Assembly (NCBI GenBank): GCA_948144175.1
Contig: CANXME010002104.1
Span: 312,501-376,500, forward strand
From: Closterium sp. NIES-65
Taxonomy: Eukaryota; Streptophyta; Zygnematophyceae; Desmidiales; Closteriaceae
Reading direction: 5' to 3'
DNA length: 64,000 bases
A model generated the notes under the pieces. It had not been told where the DNA came from. It worked only from the letters and a program-made list of their open reading frames with translations, and did not search any database. Positions 32,060 to 41,800 of the stretch are shown one piece after another. Position 1 is the first letter of the stretch. Every line of letters starts with the position of its first letter. The position numbers and the translations under genes are program-made.

Positions 32060-32315
32060 TTGGGATTGTCCATCGACCCACCTGCTTATCCCCTCCACTG
32101 TGCCACCTAGCTCAGGTAGAATCCATGGCCAAATTCGCCGTCACCTTGAAATCAACCAGCACCCGTCAGACTGGCCAAATCTTTATTAAGGTTCCCGTCA
32201 AACTGTTGGCATGGTGTCTCGCGAGTAGTTATACCAAATCCACCTACCAACGCGAACTAGCACAGGTTCGGGGGATCTACAAATCGAGTTAGGTACGGTA
32301 GCTGCGACCAGTACA

Positions 32316-33427
32316 TTGCTGTGTGGTGGCGCGAGCAACAGCGTTGGCGAGGAGGGTATGGCCGAAAATGTGAGGAAAAGGGAAGTTTCGGATGTTATCA
32401 GCGATGCTGACGCTTTGATAAGCATTAAGCTTTCCATAATTTATCCTCTTTGTTATAGTTTCCGAATGAAAATTAACTCAGTACGAATTCTGTCCATGCA
32501 GGAACTTCTAATCGCGTTGGACTCTTCAACAATTGCAGAGGACCCATTCAAGGGGTACTACGACAACGATATGGAAATCCTAGCTCGGGCTTATCCGAGA
32601 TTGGGAAACAGGCCAGCTGATGTAAGTGACGTCTTTTAATCTCCCCTTGAAAACCATGCAATAAGTGGCACTTTTCGAGATCGTTACATGCCACCTGGTG
32701 AAAGAGATGTACCTATGTTCATGTCGTGCAGAATGCGAAGCGATGTGAAATTCAGAGGGACTATATCCGTCATTTGAAGGCATGCGTCAACGCTGCTGTC
32801 AAGTCTTACTCTTTGAAAATAATCGCAGGTAAGCATCCACCTGAAAGCTCTAGTTGATAATTTTTCCGCATCGACTAGTAATAATACTGTGTTACGTATG
32901 TCGCAGAGGCCACGCTTGAAGAAGAGAGGAATATGAGGCAAAGTGCAGAAGGCAAAGTGTCGGTGAGAAGTACCTTGCAAGGCCCCGTGCTTTGTACTGC
33001 CGTGGAGTTGGAGGCGGAGGTGCTGTTGCATATGTCTCATGCTGCCCTGCTCCACCCGTCCATCACCAGAAGCTGGAGGCACAAGTGGTGCAGCTGAAGG
33101 AAGAGAAGGAGCAACTTCGCGCCCAGCTGCTGCTGCTGCAGTCCCACATCCACGCGGTGAGTCAACGGTCATGGGTTGAGTGCACAAATGCCGCTGCTGC
33201 CTATGCGTAGCCGCCTTGCGCGTGTGCATGCACGTCTGCATGGTACCCACGCGTACCCAAAAGTCATGTGCTGTGTGTGTGTGTGCGTATGTGTGTGCGT
33301 CTGTGTGTGTGTGTGTATGTGTGTGTGTGTGTGTAAGCCACACTCTACTCACCTCGACCAGTGTCTTCACTTGCCTTTCTGTCAGACCCGCAGGCAACAC
33401 AAGCTGAACAACACCGTGGCAAACTGA
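32316..33427 (+). CDS. Small coiled-coil protein of unknown function, about six exons
   Basis: Phase-compatible exons: a first exon ending near 32375 (ATG at 32316 or 32358) or continuing uninterrupted to the next, 32502-32621, 32732-32828, 32907-32962, 33070-33156 and 33386-33427. The product is about 150 residues: an acidic/hydrophobic part (LLIALDSSTIAEDPFKGYYD, ARAYPRLGNRP), a basic helix (KRCEIQRDYIRHLKAC), then a heptad-like coiled coil (KLEAQVVQLKEEKEQLRAQL, LLLQSHIHA). I do not recognise the family. Introns carry clean GTAAGT/GTAAGC donors and, unlike neighbouring genes, no echo exons. A+T-rich flanks and a (GT)n tract in the last intron (33272-33335) mark the locus. Confidence 0.6.
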
Positions 33428-33960
33428 TAAAGCACTTCTTTATTCTATTCAACTCAATGGCGCACACATGTGAATGATTCCCTTTTCACCCCTCCTTCGC
33501 TCTTGTTCCTCCCCCCCTCCTGCCCAATCTCCAATGAATTCCTCAGTTGATTCTCTTCTATCCGTTCCTTCTGTTTCACACCTCTACCCCCCTCGACCTT
33601 GTCCCTCTCCTCACCTCCCATGCTCTGCACCATGGCTACAACATCGACTATTTCTCCCCTCAATCCTGTCCTTCTCACCTCACCCTTCATGCCATGTAGC
33701 TAGCAGCCACTGTCAAAATTCTTAGCAAGGCTTAGGAGCCATGGCTAGTGAGGTAGGAGAAGTTGAGTTCGAGTTAAAGGAAAAGTGTCGAGAGAATGAG
33801 GGTTTCACTATAGGTTCAAGGGTACAAATATGAGAGAACAAGCAAGAAAGGTGCACCACCAAATAGGAAAACGCTATAACTACAGTAACCAATCCTACAG
33901 GCAGTTACATATAGAAAATATTAAATTATATTTTCCGACACGCCCCCATAACTGGCTGTA
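33428..33960. other. Non-coding, no feature recognised
   Basis: Mostly pyrimidine-rich, then A+T-rich sequence without a supported frame. It probably holds the 3' end of the coiled-coil gene. Confidence 0.45.
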
Positions 33961-34454
33961 GGAGATGAGTATGCAGTTAGCGCCCTCTGAAGGGGTACAT
34001 CACGATTGCGCAGGAGGAGAAAAGTGTTTCAATAATAGTGGGAACGAAAGGAGGAGGCGGGCTGGCGCTGGCTGGTCTCCCACTCCATCCCCTCACCCTC
34101 CCCCTCCCCCTCCCCTTCCCCCTCCCCCACACACTGCTGCAGGAGCAGCAGAGGGGGGGAAGAGAGGAGAGGTGGAGGGACGGCTGCTGGGTGGTCTCAC
34201 ACCCGCCACCCCAGTGCCACTCCCCGGGCTCCCCCACACCCTCACACCCTCCCATCCAGCGGCAGCTGCAGCAGTGGGAACAAAAGGAGGAGGAGGGGGG
34301 GGGGGGCCGACGCACGGCCTCCCCGGGCGCCAAAGCAGGCGGCAGAGGGGGCGGCACCTGCCCCCCCCTTCCAGGTCGCGGCCCCCTCAGGTCGCCTCGA
34401 CAAGTGACGGGAAAAGGGGGGGGGGGGGGCGGTGCACGTGCCCACGGTGTGCCG
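33961..34454. other. GC-rich non-coding stretch with poly-G runs
   Basis: Contains G8-G12 homopolymers (for example near 34298 and 34418) and C-rich tracts. No frame shows family similarity. The poly-G runs are likely places for assembly length errors. Confidence 0.4.
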
Positions 34455-35075
34455 CGACTGGCGACGGGGCATGGCCGGGGCGGGGTCGGGGCCGAAGTGG
34501 GCGACGGGGCCGCAAGGGTGGGCGGGGCCGCAGGTGGCGACGGGGCCGTAGGTAGGCGACGAGGCTGGGGCCGCAGGTAGGCGACAGGGGCCAGAGGCCG
34601 CAGGTAGGTGACGGGGCTGTGGCCGCAGGTAGGCGACGGGGCCGTAGGTAGGCGACGGGGCCGCAGGTAGGCAACGGGGCCGCAGGTAGGCAGGTAGGCG
34701 ACGGGGCCGTAGGGCCGCGGGTAGGAGACGGAGCCGGGGCCGCAGGTAGGCGACGGGGCCGTAGGTAGGCGACGGGGCCACAGGTAGGCGACGGGGCCGC
34801 AGGTAGGCAGGTAGGCGATGGGGCCGTAGGGCCGCAGGTAGGAGACGGGGCCGTAGGGCCGCAGGTAGGCGACGGGGCCGTAGTTAGGCGACGGGGCCGC
34901 AGGTAGGCGACGGGGCCGGGGCCGCAAGTAGGCGACGAGGCCGGGGCCGCAGGTAGGCGACATGGGCCAGAGGCCGCAGGTAGGTGATGTGGCCGGGGCC
35001 GCAGGTAGGCGACGGGGCCGTAGGTCCGCAGGTAGGCAACGGGGCCGTAGGGTCGCAGGTAGGCGACGGGGCCGT
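34455..35075. repeat. GC minisatellite, about 20-bp unit
   Basis: Variants of gcaggtaggcgacggggcc repeat irregularly about 25-30 times, with longer compound units including 'aggtaggcaggtaggcg'. Each unit contains CAG|GTAGG, a donor-like hexamer, but I found no exon attached to it. Confidence 0.85.
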
Positions 35076-35171
35076 AGGGCAAGGGGCACGTCACGGGGCG
35101 TGCCAAACACAGATTAGCAGCGGAAGCTGTAGGGTGGGCCACAGGTCAAGACCTTGGTCACTCTGATAACA

Positions 35172-35546
35172 TGTCAGAATCCCAACCACTAGACCATTGG
35201 GATAAAAGGGCTTATTTCAGTAGTGGGTCAGTGCGCCCATAACCCCCCAGGCGAACGCGCCTGTAACCCTCTCTAGGATCAATCGGGCATCCACAGTGCA
35301 GATCTACTGACACCCCCCGATACTGGGAGGCCCAGGACTAAGCACAGCGGCAACGGCCTACATGTGCATACACAGGGAATCGAACCCGAGACCGCTCTGA
35401 TACCATGTCAGAATCCCAACCACTAGACCATTGGGATAAAAAGGCTTATTTCAGTAGCGGGTTAGTGCGCCCATAACCCCCCAGGCGAACGCGCTTGTAA
35501 CCCTCTCCAGGATCAATCGGGCATCCACAGTGCAGATCTACTGACA
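35172..35546 (-). mobile_element. TRIM-type miniature LTR retroelement
   Basis: Two 141-bp direct repeats, 35172-35312 and 35406-35546, differ at five positions by eye and each begin TGTCAG and end CTGACA. Between them are 93 bp. Read on the minus strand, the upstream LTR ends ...TGACA and is followed at once by TGGTATCAGAGCGGTCTCGG, the usual plant primer-binding site complementary to initiator Met tRNA. The interior ends in a G-rich polypurine run directly before the next TGTCAG. No coding sequence. LTR, primer site and polypurine tract in 375 bp fit a terminal-repeat retrotransposon in miniature. No target duplication is seen, and a second primer-site-like sequence (tgttatcagag) lies just beyond the other LTR. 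Confidence 0.85.
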
Positions 35547-35549
35547 GCC

Positions 35550-35755
35550 ACGTCTACTTCTGTAATTACAACAGCAACACCAACACCAACAGTAGCACCA
35601 GCAGAGCCAACAGCAGCACCAGCAGAGCCAACAGCAGCACCAGCAACGGCAGCAGCAGTGGCAGCCGCAGCAGGTGTGCCACTCACTCTGCTACCACCAG
35701 CAGCAGTTGGGTCTTGCAATCCGCCTGCACACCCCCCCTCAACTGCTTGACATCT
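35550..35755 (+). other. Ala/Thr/Pro-rich open fragment beside the TRIM
   Basis: From acgtctacttctgtaatt a frame reads TTATPTPTVAPAEPTAAPAE and continues Ala-rich to a stop near 35750. Composition resembles the EAF1 C-terminal repeats, but I cannot tell whether it is a gene fragment or a simple repeat. Confidence 0.3.
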
Positions 35756-36500
35756 GCACACAGACTCACACAAGTGTTTAGCTGAATGCATTCTTTATGC
35801 CATATTTGTTTGTACGGTAAGCGAGAGTGAGAACTCTGTACTGGAAGCGATGATGAGATAAGCCGATGCAGCAAGATGAGTCTGCTCAGCCGTTTATTGA
35901 ACAACAACTTTGGATGTAGGATACCGGAAGGCAATCTTGCATCACATACAGGAAGAAGTTGCCAAGATCATCCTACCAGTCATCTAGATACCGTTACAAT
36001 TTGTTTCTGTAATCCGTTATTTTTTGTTAGCGTGTTTTTCCGTACCAAGGCTGATGGATCAGTCTGGTCCAAAACGAATATATGGGCCTCCCCACATCTA
36101 ACATGAGTTGAGCATCTACGTCTCACCAACAACACGTGCTCAAGTATCCAACGTTTGGGCACAACCAATCCAAGCTTCAAGGGACACTAGTACTGAGGCG
36201 CGCAATTTTTCAAGGTCATTGTTATAAATTCCATGCCAAAAGACGTGAGATGAACTGCATAAGCATGGTTGGCTTGCCGGAGATGCTGGGTAGTGAAAAT
36301 AGGCCCCAATCGAATATGATGGGATTCGAATAGCTGCAAATCGCCCCCTGCTGTGCCGCTTGTGCTGCCTAAGCTGCAAACTCCGCCATTTTGTCCACTC
36401 CGCCCTTCAGCCTCGTGCATCTCACGTGGTGGGCAGCACGGGTGGCGGCTCGTTCCTCATCCAACGCGGAGGAGGGCAGTGCCACGAGTATGCCAGCACC
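35756..36500. other. Non-coding, no feature recognised
   Basis: Balanced base composition to 36360, then C-rich. No supported exon, RNA gene or array found. Confidence 0.4.
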
Positions 36501-36508
36501 GTCGCCGC

Positions 36509-37063
36509 CTTTTGAGGCGCCTCCAAAGACAGGCGCTCCTCCGCCGGCACGGAGGAGGTGAGCAAGGAGGTGCCTTGTCAGTCCGTCCCTCGCCCGCGCC
36601 TCGTCCGTGTTTTTGCAAAGAGAGTATGAGAGGAGGTGGGGGCAGGTGAGCAGGCAGTGCAACGAACGGGTCGGATGGGTTTGGGCCGACAGCAACGCAG
36701 TCAGGGGAGCGAGTGGAGCAGCTACGGCATCAGCACCTAGGTCAATGTGGGTGGTGGAGGTGGGAGCAATGGAGGTGGGACAGAGAGCGTGGGAGCGCGG
36801 AGGTAGGGAAGAGCTGCATGGAGCATGCAAGGGTGGTGCAGTGGGAGTGAGGAGGATTGGTGGCATCTGTGAGGTGATGGGGACAGGGAAGGCCTTCTGA
36901 GGCGCCTCAAAAGTGCTCCCTGCCCCGTTGCACCCTCCCCTGCCCATCCCCCCCCCCTTTCCACCCCGACCTCCCCTCCCTGCCCCCACCTTGGTGCACC
37001 TCACCTGACGACAGCGCCCTCGCCCGTGGCGGCAGAGAACACTTTTGAGAATTCTCAAAAGTG
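36509..37063. repeat. Three related palindromes with TTTTGAG/CTCAAAA arms
   Basis: cttttgaggcgcctccaaag (36509-36528), cttctgaggcgcctcaaaag (36894-36913), and a perfect 24-bp palindrome at 37040-37063 with arms cacttttgag and ctcaaaagtg around aatt. The three share the arm sequence and differ in the centre (GCGC or AATT). Confidence 0.8.
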
Positions 37064-37448
37064 ATTTCCAGGACAGCGCCGCCCACCACCGTCGCCCGTA
37101 TCAAATCTCATGCTTGGCCGTCGCCAGCACTGCCTCTCTCCTCAACTGAGTCGCAGCGATCATGCCCCCCGGGCATGCCCCCAGGGACAAGCTGTAGCAT
37201 GCCTTGTTGAGAAATACAGGAAACATGGGCGGGAAAAACGGGGAAGGGAGGGGGAGGGGAAGGGGTGATTTGGTCTAATATTCCCTCTCTTCCCTGCCCA
37301 CAAGAACCCCCCGCGAGGGAAGAGCCGTACCCAGCCTCATAGAGAAACTAGGAAGAGGGAGGGTTCAGGGGTCTAAGGGAAGGGAGGTTTTGCCACGCCC
37401 TGCTTGCCCCCACGCTTTGCCTCCCCCACCCGCCTCGCCCGCACGCAC

Positions 37449-37621
37449 CTGGGGCAGTTGTGTTGTGTGGTCTTGCCCGACCCCGTCTAGCCGCACACCA
37501 GGCTGGCAGGGCTCCCCCCACTGTACCTTTTCCCCCCACCGCATGCACCCTCCCCCCCACCCAAACGCACCTGGGGCACTTGTGTGGTTTGCCCAACCCA
37601 TCTCGCCATACACAAGGGTGC
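37449..37621 (-). repeat. Duplicated exon-like segment with CAG|GTGCGT donors
   Basis: Two segments, 37502-37449 and about 37621-37571 on the minus strand, align through gtgtgcggctagacggggtc versus gtgtatggcgagatgggttg and both end tgccccag|gtgcgt. The 54-nt copy is open (GVRLDGVGQDHTT), the other reads VYGEMGWANHTS. I cannot say which, if either, is used. Confidence 0.6.
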
Positions 37622-37656
37622 CAAGGCCACCCCCATGCACCTCTCCCCTCAGACAC

Positions 37657-38156
37657 CTCTCGCTCTGAGATGGTACCCATGCGGTAGAAGTGGACGTAAA
37701 AAATTCCCCACTGCTGCACTGCCCCGTGCTGGTGCCACTTCGCAGAGATGCCCCACGCCCACTCCTGCCGAGGGTGAAGATGGCGGAGGAGGGAAGGAGG
37801 CTGTTCTTGTGCGGTTCTGCCTCGTTTTACCCTATGCGCTGTATGTACCACCAATTGACTACATAGTATCTTCTTGTTGCCGGTAACGACCAAGCTCATC
37901 ACTGGGCACACTACCTGGTGTCTGGGCGGCACGGGTGGCAATCGTACCTGCTGGCTGGGCGGGAAGAATAGAGGTCTCCAAAGATGGTGGGACGCGCGTT
38001 GGCAAGGCCACTCCACCCCGGGATCTGCGCGTTGCTGCACACATGTACAGTATGCTAGTGGGTTGAGCGGCTACATACCTGCTGGCTGGGCGGCAGGGGG
38101 TAGTGGTCCCCAAAGATGGTGGCGCATGCGTTGGCGAGGCCGCTCCACCCCGGGAT
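37657..38156 (-). CDS. Unidentified minus-strand gene, two clear exons
   Basis: Exon 38156-38079 (78 nt) reads IPGWSGLANACATIFGDHYP then LPPSQQ and ends cag|gtatgt. Exon 37764-37657 (108 nt), after ctcggcag, reads EWAWGISAKWHQHGAVQQWG, then IFYVHFYRMGTISERE. Both have multiple-of-three lengths and proper splice edges. I do not recognise the family. Downstream on the same strand there may be an exon ending cccaactg...cccag|gtgcgt (two copies, next entry). 5' and 3' ends are not defined. Confidence 0.55.
37948..38024 (-). repeat. Echo exon of the IPGW exon, frameshifted
   Basis: 77 of the 78 nt of exon 38156-38079 recur 130 bp downstream on the gene strand, with the same acceptor end (gcgcag|atcccgggg) and donor end (cagccagcag|gtacga). 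One base is missing, so the copy is out of frame. Confidence 0.85.
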
Positions 38157-38867
38157 CTGCACCACCACAGTGCAGCGTGGGTCGGATTGGAGGTTGCGCG
38201 GGTGAAGGTGTGTTTGAGTGCACTCTCACATCGTATCTGACCTGAGTAGGGCTGTGACGCCAAGGACCACAACAGCCCACCCCATGCAGACACCTCACGT
38301 CTCAAGGGACCCTACATCACAACACATCTTGCATAGCACAATGACTCACTAGGCAAAAGACAGTTATAGCAATGGCCCATCCATTGCAGACCGAAAGGAA
38401 CTTGATCAGTGCAACTGGAATCACTGCAACACCTTTCCAGGCACGTCCTTCCAACCCCCCTAACTGATGCGGTGCCTGACACGTGGCGTGTCGCCATGCT
38501 GGCGAGCATTCCTAGTCAGCCGCGGTGTCCTCATCAAGGCAGGAGCACAAACTGCGAGAGATAGGGAGGGAGATGGGGAGGGAAGATGGGGAGGGGAAAT
38601 AGGAACAGGAGATGGGAAGGGTAGATGGGGAGAGGGCAAATGGGGCGAACTGCGGCAAGGTGAATGATCTGCTTCTCTCGTCCATGGAGAAACGAAAGGC
38701 GTGCGGTGATGACGACAGGGGAGGGGCGATTACTCGCAGCGCGCACAACGAGACAACCACACACGAGCATCTGACACACGAGCATCTGAGTGCAAGCGTG
38801 CTTAAACTTGGTGCAATATGGAGCGGCAGCGACAAGCCAGCGAGCCACCACAGCACCAACACGAGCA

Positions 38868-41800
38868 GGCGGGGTGATGGAAAGCGGGAGAATGGGAAGG
38901 GGTGATGGAAAAGGGGGAAAGAGGCGGGCTGATGGAAAGCGGGAGACTGGGGCTGGGTGATGGAAAGCGGGTGAATGGGGCGGGGTGATGGAAAGAGGGA
39001 GAATGGGGACGGGTGATGGAAAGAGGGAGAATGGGGCGGGGTGATGGAAAGCGGGAGAATGGGGCGGGGTGATGGAAAGAGGGAGAATGGGGTGGGGTGA
39101 TGGAAAGCGGGAGAATGGGGCGGGGTGATGGAAAGCGGGAGAATGGGGCGGGGTGATGGAAAGCAGGAGAATGGGGCGGGGTGATGGAAAGCGGGAGAAT
39201 GGGACGGGGTGATGGAAAGCGGGAGAATGGGGCGGGGTGATGGAAAGAGGGAGAATGGGGTGGGGTGATGGAAAGCGGGAGAATGGGGCGGGGTGATGAA
39301 AAGAGGGAGAATGGGGCGAGGTGATGGAAAGAGGGAAAATGGGGCAGGGTGATGGAAAGAGGGCGAATGGGGTGGGGTGATGGAAAGAGGGCGAATGGGG
39401 AGGGGTGATGGAAAGAGGGAGAATGGGCCGGGTTGATGGAAAGCGGGAAAATGGGGCGGGGTGATGGAAAGCGGGAGAATGGGGCGGGGTGATGGAAAGC
39501 GGGAGAATGGGACGGGGTGATGGAAAGCGGGAGATTGGGGCGGGGTGATGGAAAGCAGGAGAATGGGGCGGGGTGATGAAAAGAGGGAGAATGGGGCGAG
39601 GTGATGGAAAGAGGGAAAATGGGGCAGGGTGATGGAAAGAGGGCGAATGGGGTGGGGTGATGGAAAGAGGGCGAATGGGGAGGGGTGATGGAAAGAGGGA
39701 GAATGGGCCGGGTTGATGGAAAGCGGGAAAATGGGGCGGGGTGATGGAAAGCGGGAGAATGAGGCCGGGTGATGGACAGGGGGAGAATAGGGCGGGGTGA
39801 TGGAAAGAGGGAGAATGGGGCGGGGTGATGGAAAGCGGGAGAATGGGGCGGGGTGATGGAAAGCGGGAGAATGGGGCGGGGTGAAAGAAAGTGGGAGAAC
39901 GGGGCGGGGTGATGGAAAGCGGGAGATGGGGCGGGGTGATGGAAACAGGGAGAATGGGGCGGGGTGATGGAAAGAGAAACAATGGGGCGATGTGATGGAA
40001 AGCAAGAGGATGGGGCGGGGTGTTAAAGAGAGGTAGAATAGGGAAAGGTGATGGAAAGAGGGAGAATGGGGCGGGGTGATGGAAAGGGGGTGAATGGGGC
40101 GGGGTGATGGAAAGAGGGAGAATGGGGCGGGGTGATGGAAGGAGGGAGAATGGGGCGGGGTGAGGGAAAGAGGGAGAATGGGGTGGGGTGATGGAAAGCA
40201 GGAGAATGGAGCGGGGTGATGGAAAGCGGGAGAATGGGGCGGGGTGATGGAAAGCGGGAGAGGGGGGCATGGTGATGGAAAGCGGGAAATGGGGCGGGGT
40301 GATCGAAAGCGGGAGAATGGGGCGGGGTGATGGAAAGCGGAAGAATGAGGCGGGGTGATGGAAAGCGGGAGAATGGGGCGGGGTGATGGAAATAGGAAGA
40401 ATGGGGAGGGGTGATGGAAAGAGGGAGAATGGGGTGATGTGATGGAAAGCAGGAGAATGGGGCGGGGTGATAAAAAGAGGGAGAATAGAGCGGGGTGATG
40501 GAAAGGGGGCGAATGGGGCGGGGTGATGGAAAGAGGGAGAATGGGGCGGGGTGATGGAAGGAGGGAGAACGGGGCAGGGTGATGGAAAGAGGGAGAATGG
40601 GGCGGGGTGATGAAAGGAGGGAGAATGGGGCAGGGTGAAGGAAAAAGGGAGAATGGGGCGGGGTGATGGAAAGCGGGAGAATGGGGCAGGGTGATGGAAA
40701 GCGGGAGAATGGGGCGAGGTGATGGAAAACAGAGAATGGGGCGGGGTGATAGAAAAGGGGAGAATGGGGTGGGGTGATGGAAAGCAGGAGGATGGGGCGG
40801 GGTGATGGAAAGCAGGAAGATGGGGCGGGGTGATGGAAAGCGGGAAGATGGGGCGGGGTGATGGAAAGCGGGAGAATGGGGCGGGGTGATGGAAAGGGGG
40901 AGAAGGTGGCGGGGTGATGGAAAGCGGGAGAATGGGGCGGGGTGATGGAAAGCGGGAGAATGGGCCGAGGTGATGGAAAGCAGGAGTATGGGGTGAGGTG
41001 ATGGAAAGCGGGAGAACGGGGCGGGGTGATGGAAAGTGGGAGATTGGGGCGGGCTGATGGAAAGCGGGAGATTGGGGCGGGGTGATGAAAAGAGGGAGAA
41101 CAGGGCGGGGTGATGGAAAGGGGGCGAATGGGGCGGGGTGATGGAAAGAGGGAGAATGGGGCGGGGTGATGGAAAGAGAGGGAGAATGGGGCGAGGTGAT
41201 GGAAAGAGGGAGAATGGGGCGGGGTGATGGAATGAGGGTGAATGGGCCGGGGTGATGGAAAGAGGGAGAATGGGGCGGGGTGATGGAAGGAGGGAGAATG
41301 GGGCGGGGTGATGGAAAGCGGGAGAATGAAGTGGGGTGATGGAAAGCGGGAGAATGGGGCGGGGTGATGGAAAGCAGGAGAATGGGGCGGGGTGATGGAA
41401 AGCAAGAGAATGGGGCGGGGTGATGAAAAGAGGGAGAATAGGGCGGGGTGATGGAAAGAGGGAGAATGGGGCGGGGTGATGGAAAGAGGGCGAATATGGC
41501 GGGGTGATGGAAAGAGGGAGGATGGGGCGGGATGATGGAAGGCTGGAGAACGGGGCGGGGTGATGGAAAGAGGGAGAATGGGGCGGGGTGATGGAAGAAG
41601 GAAGAATGAGGCGGGGTGAAGGAAAACGGGAGAATGGGGCGGGGTGATGGAAAGCCGGAAAATGGGGCGGGGCGCTGGAAAGCGGGATAAAAGGGCGGGG
41701 TGATGGAAAGCGGGAGAATGAGGCGGGGTGATGGAAAGTGGGAGAATGGGGCGGGGTGATGGAAATAGGGAGAATGGGGCGGGGTGATGGAAAGAGGGAG

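Noticed and set aside
33272..33335. Val/Cys-rich coding exon
   Set aside because: It is a (GT)n microsatellite inside the last intron of the coiled-coil gene.
35360..35440. tRNA gene on the minus strand
   Set aside because: A and B boxes are present, but acceptor and anticodon stems do not pair; the sequence is better explained by an LTR end plus primer-binding site.
36907..37104. Minus-strand exon reading MIRATVVGGAVLEITFENSQ
   Set aside because: It looks domain-like (a DUF971-type strand) and has a GTGAGG donor, but it overlaps the perfect palindrome and no partner exon in phase could be found.
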